Source: Sulfoacidibacillus thermotolerans
Lineage (GTDB): Bacteria > Bacillota > Bacilli > Alicyclobacillales > SLC66
NCBI RefSeq assembly: GCF_003144315.1
Contig: NZ_MPDK01000022.1
Coordinates: forward strand, 1 to 43,673
Length of the DNA: 43,673 nt
Direction of reading: 5' to 3'
Shown here: in pieces, positions 1 to 7,574 of the stretch
Numbering within the stretch: the first letter of the stretch is position 1
How the letters are laid out: each line of letters starts with the position of its first letter
Translations under genes and position numbers: made by a program
The notes under the pieces: generated by a model
What the model saw: only the letters and a program-made list of their open reading frames with translations
The model's database searches: none
What the model was told of the DNA's origin: nothing

Positions 1-24
1 TGTAAGTGAGAGGCGACAAAGCTT

Positions 25-66
25 AACGCATGAAGACGATTGTCAATCACCTTCATGCGTTTTATT
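25..66 (+). terminator. Rho-independent terminator of an upstream plus-strand gene
   Basis: An 11-bp perfect inverted repeat (AACGCATGAAG at 25-35 and CTTCATGCGTT at 51-61) is followed by TTATTATAT on the plus strand. It most likely ends a plus-strand gene lying left of the window. The U-tract is interrupted, so this is good but not ideal. Confidence 0.6.
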
Positions 67-115
67 ATATAAACATGTAATTACATAATAAAACACAGCG
101 CAGGCTGAATCATGG

Positions 116-155
116 ATCCCGCCTTTATAGAGTTCGCAGGCGGGATTAACTTTTG
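116..155 (+). terminator. Second hairpin, possible terminator between convergent genes
   Basis: ATCCCGCC at 116-123 pairs perfectly with GGCGGGAT at 139-146. TAACTTTT follows on the plus side. It lies just beyond the end of msrB, so it could serve either as a second plus-strand terminator or as the msrB terminator. The weak T-run on both sides leaves the direction uncertain. Nothing else is visible in 67-190. Confidence 0.4.
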
Positions 156-190
156 GGAATAGTCATAAATGATTCGAATCGTCTATAGCG

Positions 191-625
191 TTAATGTTCA
201 GCAAATAAGGATAGGTATTCGCTGTATCCTTCTTTTTCTAAATCTTCTTTAGGTATAAAGCGCAAGGCAGCGGAATTGATGCAATAGCGGAGACCACCTG
301 CTTCGACAGGACCGTCAGGAAATACATGACCTAGATGGGAATCAGCATCTTTACTGCGTACTTCTGTGCGAATCATTCCATGGCTAGTATCTTTTTTCTC
401 TATGATTTGTTGTTTTTTAAGAGGTTTTGTAAAACTTGGCCAACCGCAACCAGAATCGTATTTGTCTAAGGAAGAGAAAAGGGGTTCGCCAGAAATGATG
501 TCCACATAAATACCCTCGCGATGTAAATCCCAGTATTCATTTAGAAAAGGTGGCTCTGTGGCATTCTGTTGTGTGACTTGAAATTGTAGTGGGGTTAACT
601 TTTGTTTTAAGTGTTCCTTGTCCAT
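191..625 (-). CDS. msrB: Peptide-methionine (R)-S-oxide reductase MsrB
   Basis: This cytoplasmic repair enzyme reduces methionine-R-sulfoxide in oxidised proteins, using thioredoxin as electron donor. The family signatures are clear: CGWPSF, the block around [18 protein letters not shown], and [11 protein letters not shown] with the catalytic Cys. The two CxxC pairs that bind structural zinc in many MsrB proteins are absent, as in the Bacillus subtilis form. Full length is about 144 aa. The ATG at 625 is preferred because an AAGGG lies about 12 nt upstream of it, whereas the ATG at 637 directly abuts that sequence. It is last in a minus-strand run behind the PaiB-like gene, 22 nt downstream of it, and is probably co-transcribed. 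No msrA is seen nearby. Confidence 0.95.
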   Translation of the reverse strand: MDKEHLKQKLTPLQFQVTQQNATEPPFLNEYWDLHREGIYVDIISGEPLFSSLDKYDSGCGWPSFTKPLKKQQIIEKKDTSHGMIRTEVRSKDADSHLGHVFPDGPVEAGGLRYCINSAALRFIPKEDLEKEGYSEYLSLFAEH

Positions 626-647
626 TTGAGCAAACATCCCTTCGTCT

Positions 648-1265
648 TCAATTTCCGAGCTCGCCTTTTGCTCGATCTTGCATCAAGGCTCCAATGTTCC
701 TAGCCATAACGTCAGTAGAAGTGCTAAGTTGCTTTGCGACGCGCTGTTGAATGGCAGGCGATTTATTCTGACTCAGTTTTGCTACGCCCTCTATGTGAGT
801 AATGTCAATGCGAAATCCGACGATCTCATTCATCATATTCTGGTAAAATGGTTCAGTTGCTCGCTCTGGTAGATCAGAGCTTGGCTCGTAGAATCGTACC
901 AATTGTTCGAGGATTGAAGCAAGTTCAATTCTACTCTTGATGATGGAGCATTTCCCTAACACATGAACTGCGAGGTAGTTCCATGTCGGAACTGATGCGG
1001 GATCTCCATACCAGGAAGGCGAGATATAGGCATGAGGACCTGGAAATATAGTGAGTACCATTTGTCCATCAAGTGCTTTCCACTGAGGGTTTGCTTTTGC
1101 CATGTGGGCAAAAAGTGCATTTTGCTTCTCATCGTAAAGAAAGGGGAGATGCGTTGCAATAGGAGTCACTTGATCGGTGCTAACTAAGATGCCAAAGCTG
1201 TTCAAACGAATGAAATTCGAAAGCGCTTGAGGATCATCCATGACAAACGACGATGGGATATACAT
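648..1265 (-). CDS. PaiB-like FMN-binding protein
   Basis: This belongs to the FMN-binding split-barrel family of Bacillus PaiB (negative regulator of sporulation and protease genes). The sequence shows the typical start MYIPSSF, the central segment [13 protein letters not shown] and a TWNY motif. Length is 205 aa, normal for the family. The ATG at 1265 is chosen because AAGGGG stands 9 nt upstream; a longer reading frame up to 1304 has no ribosome site. Bacillus PaiB is paired with the acetyltransferase PaiA, which is not present here. The gene sits between an alcohol dehydrogenase and msrB on the same strand. Despite the historical regulator name there is no visible helix-turn-helix, so a flavin-dependent enzymatic or binding role is equally possible. 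Confidence 0.85.
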   Translation of the reverse strand: MYIPSSFVMDDPQALSNFIRLNSFGILVSTDQVTPIATHLPFLYDEKQNALFAHMAKANPQWKALDGQMVLTIFPGPHAYISPSWYGDPASVPTWNYLAVHVLGKCSIIKSRIELASILEQLVRFYEPSSDLPERATEPFYQNMMNEIVGFRIDITHIEGVAKLSQNKSPAIQQRVAKQLSTSTDVMARNIGALMQDRAKGELGN

Positions 1266-1345
1266 TGTGTCACGCCCCTTCCCTAAAAACAGATAGAGAC
1301 TCATTATATAACATCAGGTTGCGGTGGTGGTAAGCTTAACTAGGC

Positions 1346-2578
1346 CTATGATTCATGGATCTTAAAAACAGTTTTAATTGATTTGTATTTTGCTCGTTCG
1401 ATATTTGCAATAATTGCTTGTTCATAATCTTCAAGCGCAAATTCATGGGTAACGAGTGCTTCAAATGGTTTGCGATGCTCTTTCATGATCATGCGTAAGG
1501 TCAGATCATGAGTAGAGAGGGTTTCACCTTCCCAGGATTCTCTTCCATAGCCGACAGACCCTTGGATATCTAATTCTTTTGCCCAGACAAAAGTCCAATC
1601 GAGATCGTGCATATGTCCAGCTGTCCCTACGACTGTGATGTTGCCGCGCTCTCGCGTATAGTGTAAGGCATCTGCGAGTGATTGGTTACTTCCAATACAA
1701 TCGTAAACGGCGTCATAACCGCCTAAATAGACGTCGCGTCCGAGAGCAGGGGGATGTTTTTTTGCACCTAAGCGTGTCTCTAAATCGCTTAGTAGCTCTT
1801 CTTGACGAATAAATGCTTGGGTTGCTCCTAGTTGTAATGCCATGTCACGCTGATAAGGCAACAAGCTATAATGCGTGATATGACTCGAAGGATGAAGCAT
1901 GCGTAGCGCTGCGATGACTGCATAGGCGATCATTCCACCGCCAATTACAAGTACGGAACTGTTGGGGGGGATATTTTTTCGCAACACAGCATGTATACCG
2001 ACGCTCAGTGGTTCGATCATGACGGCTAAGCGGTCGGCTACTTGTTCTGGCACGGGGATAATCATGGATTCATGTGCGACAAAACGCTCGCTCCAAGCGC
2101 CAGGTAGATCGCGGCAAAATCCCATCAGCATTCCTGCAGAGAGACCGCGCTCACTCCCTGAGTAATAGCACATCGCATGTAGACCTTTTGCACAAGCTGG
2201 ACAAGGTGGGTCGATTCCACGCACTGCACAAGAAATGAAAGGGTCAATAGAAACTCGCTGACCTGGCTCGACACTTTTCACGCGGGCTCCACAATTTTCA
2301 ACGATTCCGACTACTTCGTGACCTAATACTGCAGGGAAAGAATTGAAAGGAGTAAGTGCAGGCGATGATTTATAGAGAATCGCGCCCATATCCGTCCCGC
2401 ATATGCCAGCGAGTAAAGGTCGAATTTGTACCTCATGGGGTCCAAGGGTCTTAGTTTCTGGCCATTCCCGCAAACTGAGCGCGGAAAATTTTCCATAGTA
2501 GAGCTTGGGGTACCGTTTTCCAACTGCTTTCGCGGTTAGGTATTTTGGTATGGAAAAATCATACACAATTGCTCTCAT
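1346..2578 (-). CDS. Zinc-dependent medium-chain alcohol dehydrogenase
   Basis: An MDR-superfamily NAD(P)-dependent dehydrogenase of the threonine dehydrogenase/sorbitol dehydrogenase type. The catalytic zinc site shows as GICGTD near residue 60 and GHE near residue 86. A cysteine-rich lobe (residues about 112-136, with CPAC and a further Cys) fits the structural zinc site. The Rossmann nucleotide-binding motif is VLVIGGGMIAYAV near 206-218. At 410 aa it is longer than the usual 340-360 because of an N-terminal extension and lobe insertions. The ATG is preceded by GTAGGA 7 nt upstream. The substrate cannot be read from sequence. It lies 66 nt downstream of an MBL-fold hydrolase gene on the same strand, possibly one transcription unit. 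Confidence 0.85.
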   Translation of the reverse strand: MRAIVYDFSIPKYLTAKAVGKRYPKLYYGKFSALSLREWPETKTLGPHEVQIRPLLAGICGTDMGAILYKSSPALTPFNSFPAVLGHEVVGIVENCGARVKSVEPGQRVSIDPFISCAVRGIDPPCPACAKGLHAMCYYSGSERGLSAGMLMGFCRDLPGAWSERFVAHESMIIPVPEQVADRLAVMIEPLSVGIHAVLRKNIPPNSSVLVIGGGMIAYAVIAALRMLHPSSHITHYSLLPYQRDMALQLGATQAFIRQEELLSDLETRLGAKKHPPALGRDVYLGGYDAVYDCIGSNQSLADALHYTRERGNITVVGTAGHMHDLDWTFVWAKELDIQGSVGYGRESWEGETLSTHDLTLRMIMKEHRKPFEALVTHEFALEDYEQAIIANIERAKYKSIKTVFKIHES

Positions 2579-2644
2579 GTCGGTATCCTACTTCCCCTAA
2601 AATCGATTAGATTCGCATTCTGCTTTTGGGACAGCTGAGATATT

Positions 2645-3772
2645 TTATGTGTGATCAGAGGGTATTTCTATCTTACCGAGTGCAACGCGCAAATGTCGAA
2701 ATGACGGTTTTAGCCCTAAAGCGAGTGGGTGACTCGTCCATTCCGAACTAGGGAAAAATTGTCGTATCTGCGAGTTTGTCGGCACTGGATCTGCGAGTTC
2801 TTTTTCTAGTACGAGGGAATTATATTGGCGTGCAGTGTATTCGAGGGTATTTCCGTTAATGACCACTTCTAAACCGGTTGTTTTCGAATAATTGCGAAGT
2901 CCTGGAAGGCTACTGTCACCTGGTGTTAGGCATTCTGCGGAGATTGCATTTTCGCTAGAGACCCAAATCCCTGTCTCAGTGTTGACCACAAGTGAGTGGT
3001 TGCCTTCTGTATGACCGGGAGTCCAGATCAGCGCCGCTCCTGGTCCCAATAGGACATCTCCGTCAATCAAGAGAATCCGTTCTCTTGGTATGTCTCGAAA
3101 GGTGGCGGGTTGATACCATATTTTTTGTAGTGGATGAAGAGTCTGTAGTAAATCCCATTCCTTGCGTTGGACAATCAGTTTCGCGTTTGGAAAATAGGGG
3201 GATAGCGGCTCATTCTGCTCCCAGTCAGCTTGCGGTTTAGTCGTCCCGAGCCAGCGTCGAATATCTTGCGTGTGTAAATGATCATATGTGATAAAGTCTA
3301 TATCTTCTGGTCGCAGACCAAGGGCCGCAAGGTGACTTTCTACTGTACCGTGGCGCTTTGCGAGTAAGCGATTCGATACATAAGTGCCATATTTATCGAT
3401 CAAATTTGCATAGTAGGGCGTGTTTGCTGCTCGTTCGTAATCTGTAGGTTCACTTAATAGGGTCCACGTTTTCCCGTGAGCCTTCCATTGTACAAGGAAC
3501 ATGCGATTAGTAAACCACAGAAAGGGAGCTGGATTTTGCGTTGCTCGCCATAATCCGTAGCGAGTCGGGTAAGGAAGTGTGATCAGGTCGTAGGAGTAAA
3601 AGGCACTTACTTGGCCTGTTTTACGAAACCAAGTTTGAAAATGTGGTGCTGTTTCACGGATTCTTTGCAGTTGCACTCCGCTACTTGTTGCTTGATGCAC
3701 TTCGGAAAATAGATCGATTGGTTCAAAGGGAAACGGTAAGCGATTTCTTGCTTGCCACTCCTTATCTTCCAT
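2645..3772 (-). CDS. MBL-fold hydrolase with atypical metal motif
   Basis: A metallo-beta-lactamase-fold protein of 375 aa. The fold is recognisable from the central DHLHTQD motif (about residue 165), the late TPGHTEGNHSLVV segment and a distal region around LIDGDVLLGPGA. The usual HxHxDH zinc motif is altered to HLHTQD, so the third and fourth ligand positions differ from lactonases and glyoxalase II. About 160 residues precede the motif, which is long for the family. The ATG at 3772 is chosen because the near-perfect ribosome site AGAGGTGATC lies directly upstream; the in-frame GTG at 3781 overlaps that site. It is first in the minus-strand run with the dehydrogenase. The substrate is unknown. 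Confidence 0.75.
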   Translation of the reverse strand: MEDKEWQARNRLPFPFEPIDLFSEVHQATSSGVQLQRIRETAPHFQTWFRKTGQVSAFYSYDLITLPYPTRYGLWRATQNPAPFLWFTNRMFLVQWKAHGKTWTLLSEPTDYERAANTPYYANLIDKYGTYVSNRLLAKRHGTVESHLAALGLRPEDIDFITYDHLHTQDIRRWLGTTKPQADWEQNEPLSPYFPNAKLIVQRKEWDLLQTLHPLQKIWYQPATFRDIPRERILLIDGDVLLGPGAALIWTPGHTEGNHSLVVNTETGIWVSSENAISAECLTPGDSSLPGLRNYSKTTGLEVVINGNTLEYTARQYNSLVLEKELADPVPTNSQIRQFFPSSEWTSHPLALGLKPSFRHLRVALGKIEIPSDHT

Positions 3773-3958
3773 GGAGATCACCTCTCACGGTCTACGATTC
3801 TTTCAAGAGTAGAATACACTTAGTATACAAAATATTTCTATAACTCACAATCATTTGTTGGGAAAGTTCTATCCATTCATAGGTACTAAGGTCCATGGAG
3901 TTGATTGTTGCGATAACAACAGAGTATGGCTATCTTGAAGTGCACGCAGGAAACCGCA

Positions 3959-3978
3959 AATTCCCCACACCGGGGATT
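3959..3978 (-). terminator. Short GC hairpin downstream of the phosphoesterase gene
   Basis: TCCCC and GGGGA form a tight stem-loop around ACACC, 10 nt beyond the stop codon at 3989. The minus-strand exit side reads AATTTGC and the plus-strand exit side TCTTATTT. It could act in either direction. The rest of 3773-3988 shows no gene. Confidence 0.35.
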
Positions 3979-3988
3979 CTTATTTAAT

Positions 3989-5473
3989 TTAACTTATAAT
4001 AAATTTATCATGAGTGAGAGGACTGTGAATAGGTCCTTTTGCAAGTGCACTGCGTACAACGGTATGCAAGTCTTGTGGTAAAGGCGTCCAGTTGGCAAGA
4101 AAGTCTTTTTTCACTTGCTCGCCAGCAATGATTACGTGATATTTCATGGTCAGGTCAAGTGGTTTCCCGCCAATTTCAATTTCTTGAACACGGTATCCAT
4201 CCGGATTGTTGATTCGGGCGATTACGTGCATGCCTAGCTGGCGAGTCACATATCCACCTTTTTGTGACAGGGGTGTCGTCATGACGTTAGTCAACCATTT
4301 TTCTACGGCCGCCCGCAATTCCAAACCGGTGATGTGCGCTTCAAATAGCTGTACTTGGAATGGGACCATATCCCACAAATCTTGTTCAGTGAGTACCCCT
4401 TTAGGCTTAGGTGGGCAAAAACGCCAAGCGCGTGAGACATAAAGGTCAGCACGATAAGTATTTTGCATACAAAGTAAGAGAAAATTGTCCATTGTTGATT
4501 CAAAAGTTAACATGCGGTGCAAATCGGTCGTCACTGTGCCAAGTGTTGGTGTGAGTGTAGCTTTGTGCTGTTCCAGTAAAGTGTCAAGCTGTTGTTGCAC
4601 GGTGCTGTCTTCTGGAATGGATTCATCGATTACGTGCAAGCGATAGGAAAATTGTTTGTGCAGGCGTCCGCTTGGTGTGCGCTCAAGTTGTAGTTGCAGT
4701 TCGCCGATAAATGATCCACTAAATCCTGCAGAAATCAAGAGTGTATCCCCGTAAGGCTCATTCCCTCCTGTGACTACAGCCGGTTGCCATAAGCGGTCGT
4801 GCGTGTGACCGCTAAAAATGATGTCAATGCCAGGGTTACCTTGTGCGATCGCAATGTCCTGAGGGAGTCCCATATGTGAGATGAGACAAATTAGATCAGC
4901 TTGTGCGCGCACTTCTGGCAAGAGTGCAGGGAGCTCATCCGCAGCAATTCCGTCTGTGAATTCAAGATTGCCAGCAAAGGAGGCAGGCATAGAGTCGTCG
5001 ACGATCGTCGCTGCCAACCCAAGGACGGCGATCTTTACTCCCGCCTTCTCAAAGATGCCATAAGGCGGAAAGATACGAGTGCGCGTCCCCTTTTTATAAA
5101 CGTTTAACGCATAAAGGGGATAATTTAAGGCTCTTGCGAGTTCGAGAAAGCGTTCGGGTCCATAATAGTACTCCCAATGACCGCCGTTACTCGCGTCAAT
5201 GCCGAGCGCATTTAAGAAAGGGAGAAGGGCAGCCCCTTGGTCGATTTGTGTAAAATAGCTACCGAAAAATGCATCGCCGCAGTCTGCAATAAACGTCCGG
5301 TCAGGGTCTTGTTGTTTGCGAGTTCTAAGAAAAGTTGCAATGCGTGCAATTCCACCGATATTTTGTTTGATCAAGGGAGTTCCCCTTTGCCAAAAAAGTT
5401 CTGCGTGAGGGAAAAGTTGTCCGTGCAAATCATTCAGTTGTAGAAAAGTTAGCGATACATGGGCAGATGTCAC
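3989..5473 (-). CDS. SoxB / 5'-nucleotidase-like metallophosphoesterase
   Basis: A two-domain protein of 494 aa: an N-terminal calcineurin-like metallophosphoesterase domain (about 1-290) and a C-terminal 5'-nucleotidase domain. Metal ligands are visible as NDLHGQ (about residue 14), ADCGD (about 64), ISHMG (about 200) and SGHTHD (about 218). The usual GNHEFD motif of 5'-nucleotidases is replaced by GGHWEYYYG, which resembles the GHWEF motif of the thiosulfohydrolase SoxB, followed by a SoxB-like NYPLYALNV. There is no Tat or Sec signal peptide, unlike secreted UshA or SoxB. The GTG start is supported by AGAGGTG 9 nt upstream. It is divergent from the chromate transporter gene. Nucleotide or sulfur-compound hydrolysis are both possible. 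Confidence 0.8.
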   Translation of the reverse strand: MTSAHVSLTFLQLNDLHGQLFPHAELFWQRGTPLIKQNIGGIARIATFLRTRKQQDPDRTFIADCGDAFFGSYFTQIDQGAALLPFLNALGIDASNGGHWEYYYGPERFLELARALNYPLYALNVYKKGTRTRIFPPYGIFEKAGVKIAVLGLAATIVDDSMPASFAGNLEFTDGIAADELPALLPEVRAQADLICLISHMGLPQDIAIAQGNPGIDIIFSGHTHDRLWQPAVVTGGNEPYGDTLLISAGFSGSFIGELQLQLERTPSGRLHKQFSYRLHVIDESIPEDSTVQQQLDTLLEQHKATLTPTLGTVTTDLHRMLTFESTMDNFLLLCMQNTYRADLYVSRAWRFCPPKPKGVLTEQDLWDMVPFQVQLFEAHITGLELRAAVEKWLTNVMTTPLSQKGGYVTRQLGMHVIARINNPDGYRVQEIEIGGKPLDLTMKYHVIIAGEQVKKDFLANWTPLPQDLHTVVRSALAKGPIHSPLTHDKFIIS

Positions 5474-5661
5474 GCGCTAGCACACCTCTTTCAAACAGGT
5501 TGGTCAAAGTAAATGTACAGATTTTGAACTGTAGCATGTGTTGGAGAAAGGCTTTTCATTCCTTTGTATGGAGATGTTCTATGGCCTTGCTAACTTGCGT
5601 GTTACAATGTCATAGATTGGCGATCTCCTCTTTACACTAAGCATGAGTGAGGTTTGTAGCG

Positions 5662-6255
5662 GTGAATAAAAAAACAGAAAAGCAGAAAGTCCGATTACGA
5701 GATGTATGGAGAGTATATACAAAAATTGGGGTGTTGGGATTTGGCGGGGGCTTTGCAGTACTGTCTTTTATTCGTACGGAAACCGTTGAACGCCACCAAT
5801 GGTTGACGGATGAACAATTTGACCACGTGATTGAATTTACTTCCTTTTCGCCGGGAGCTACGACGATCAATGTGATGACTGCGGTTGCGTATCGCATTCG
5901 CGGTTGGATGGGTGTAGTGGTCGGAATTACAGCTGTATTATGGCCTTCTTTTTTATTGATTTTGGGGTTGGCAACGGTGACTTCAATGATCCACTCTCCA
6001 TGGGTGCAAGGGATATTGGCAGGGATTGAGGCGGCAGTAGTTGGTCTATTGGTGGTTGTCGTGCGCTCGCTCTATTTAGAGTTGCCACGCAAAAAATTTT
6101 ATCTTGTCCTTGCCATCTTAGCGGGCCTGCTTACCTTTTTGGGGTTAAATCCAGCACTCGTTGTATTGTTTGCAGCATTGGCAGGAATTGTTGCGTATTT
6201 TAGTGAGAGGCACCTTAAGGGCGCAAAAGCAAAGCGCCCACGAGCCCCGAAGTGA
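5662..6255 (+). CDS. Chromate transporter, single-domain (ChrA half)
   Basis: An integral membrane protein of the CHR family, 197 aa, about six membrane segments. The family signature GVLGFGGGFAVLSFIRTE lies near the N-terminus, followed by FTSFSPGATTINVMTAVAYRI. Classical ChrA is about 400 aa with two homologous halves; this is one half, and such short proteins work as pairs. The GTG at 5662 is preferred because GTGAGG lies 9 nt upstream; another in-frame GTG at 5647 overlaps that site. The partner half is the convergent gene next to it, with 41 bp shared at the 3' ends. Transport of chromate or another oxyanion is inferred from the family. Confidence 0.85.
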   Translation: MNKKTEKQKVRLRDVWRVYTKIGVLGFGGGFAVLSFIRTETVERHQWLTDEQFDHVIEFTSFSPGATTINVMTAVAYRIRGWMGVVVGITAVLWPSFLLILGLATVTSMIHSPWVQGILAGIEAAVVGLLVVVVRSLYLELPRKKFYLVLAILAGLLTFLGLNPALVVLFAALAGIVAYFSERHLKGAKAKRPRAPK

Positions 6256-6739
6256 TGATAACTGCCCAATAGGGCCATTTCCATTTGAGAACGCCAAAAA
6301 TTGTGATCACAGCAATTGCAGCTGCCAGTGGGCTGATGATGACGCTGCGTCCGAGTGACAGTGTTACAGCTGCGATTAAGCCCACAACACCAGCGAGCGT
6401 TGCGTGAAGAACGTCCTGCGAGCCAGGGATTTTGCGGACGTAGCGATAGATGTGAGTGAGTGCGATCACGACGAGGATAGATGGCAAAAAGACGGCAAAA
6501 GTAGCGATCACAGCGCCAATGAAACCCCCAGCACGGTCTCCGATAAAGGTTGCACTAATCGCTACAGGGCCGGGTGTAATTTGTCCCATCGCGATGGCTT
6601 CGGTAAACTCACTGGCCGTGAGCCAGTGGTTTCCTAGCGTGACGGTTTTCATCAAAGGAATCATGCCAAATCCGCCGCCAAATCCGAGTAATCCAACGAT
6701 GAAAAAATTGATGAGCAACTCTAGCCAGATTTGTAGCAT
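6215..6739 (-). CDS. Chromate transporter, single-domain partner
   Basis: The second short CHR-family protein, 174 aa, with the motif LLGFGGGFGMIPLMK near residue 17 and AMGQITPGPVAISATFIG near 50, then hydrophobic segments to the C-terminus. The PGP motif marks this as the counterpart of the half on the opposite strand, so together they could form the heterodimer that short CHR proteins use. The gene order is unusual because such pairs normally lie in tandem. No convincing ribosome site precedes the ATG and an in-frame TAA lies just upstream, so translation may be weak or leaderless. Confidence 0.85.
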   Translation of the reverse strand: MLQIWLELLINFFIVGLLGFGGGFGMIPLMKTVTLGNHWLTASEFTEAIAMGQITPGPVAISATFIGDRAGGFIGAVIATFAVFLPSILVVIALTHIYRYVRKIPGSQDVLHATLAGVVGLIAAVTLSLGRSVIISPLAAAIAVITIFGVLKWKWPYWAVIITSGLVGALLLRP

Positions 6740-6796
6740 AGTTTAGCGACCGATGGTCTTTTATTGGCCCCCTCAGCATTTTAGTTATTTTCACTA

Positions 6797-6805
6797 TAGC
6801 ATATT
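6797..6805 (-). promoter_or_regulatory. Extended -10 promoter candidate for the minus-strand chromate gene
   Basis: Read on the minus strand, TGCTATAGT (extended -10 with TG) lies about 60 bp before the start at 6739. No good -35 box is seen. Nothing else recognisable was found in 6740-6975. Confidence 0.35.
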
Positions 6806-6975
6806 TTTCCGTCTATTCTTCTGAGGATGAGCAATTTCATGGTGAGTTGATGAATCTTCGTAGATCGAGAAAAATCACAGAGTTTTTCGATATGATTAAA
6901 GTTTATCTGTCGAGGGCAAGTTTTCGATTTTCACGCATATAGATAAGAATCATCCACATACGTGCAGAAAAAGGA

Positions 6976-7545
6976 GTGGTTTATGGCGTGCGGCTTTCTC
7001 GTGATCAATTGGATTTATTAGAATACACTTGGCAAAGGCGAAGACAAAGGAATCGTCTCGTCTTACTGGTGAAAGATGCAACCACCGTATTTGCTTATTG
7101 GGAAATAGCAGATGTTCAACGAAACCTCTTATGCGAACATTTTTCTCGATCTTGGAGTGACTTCCCCTTGTTCCTCCGTCTTCACGATGTCACAGATCTC
7201 CTTTTTGATGGCTATCATGCGAACGAAACAAGATCCGAATCGGTTCATCCAGAATCTGATCATTGGTTCTTCTCCAATGTGTCACCCACTCGCCATTATC
7301 TTGCTGACATTTGCACACAAACTCCGGAAGGCGGCCTTTTTGCCATTTTACAGTCCAATGTGATTCAAACTCCTCCCTCTTTCGCTTTACTTATCGAGCA
7401 TCCGTCCGTTTGTTTTGAACCATTGCGCCAAGAGTACGACTTTGCGCAAAGTAGCCAATCAAGCCGTTTCCATGAGCAGTCAAAGGTGCGCTTGACTGCA
7501 CCCTTTGATCGTTTGTTTAACGGGTATACGTGGACTGATCAGTAG
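6976..7545 (+). CDS. DUF4912-type protein at the head of the glucan cluster
   Basis: A 189-aa soluble protein. The segment RLVLLVKDATTVFAYWEIADVQ near residues 27-49 matches the hallmark of DUF4912, a domain often encoded beside GH57 glucan-branching enzymes. No catalytic residues are known for this family; a carbohydrate-binding or regulatory role is inference. The GTG at 6976 sits too close to AAAGGAG (6971-6976), and the in-frame GTG at 6988 is 11 nt away, so the start is unsure. The best-spaced ATG (6983) is out of frame and gives only 12 codons. It is 29 nt upstream of the GH57-GT gene and is probably in one operon with it. Confidence 0.7.
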   Translation: MVYGVRLSRDQLDLLEYTWQRRRQRNRLVLLVKDATTVFAYWEIADVQRNLLCEHFSRSWSDFPLFLRLHDVTDLLFDGYHANETRSESVHPESDHWFFSNVSPTRHYLADICTQTPEGGLFAILQSNVIQTPPSFALLIEHPSVCFEPLRQEYDFAQSSQSSRFHEQSKVRLTAPFDRLFNGYTWTDQ

Positions 7546-7574
7546 CTAGAGGATGGTTGGAGAGGGGAAAAAAC

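Noticed and set aside
6983-7021. ATG with ideal ribosome spacing before the DUF4912 gene as the true gene start
   Set aside because: It is out of frame with the DUF4912 protein and stops after 12 codons; kept only as a possible leader peptide.
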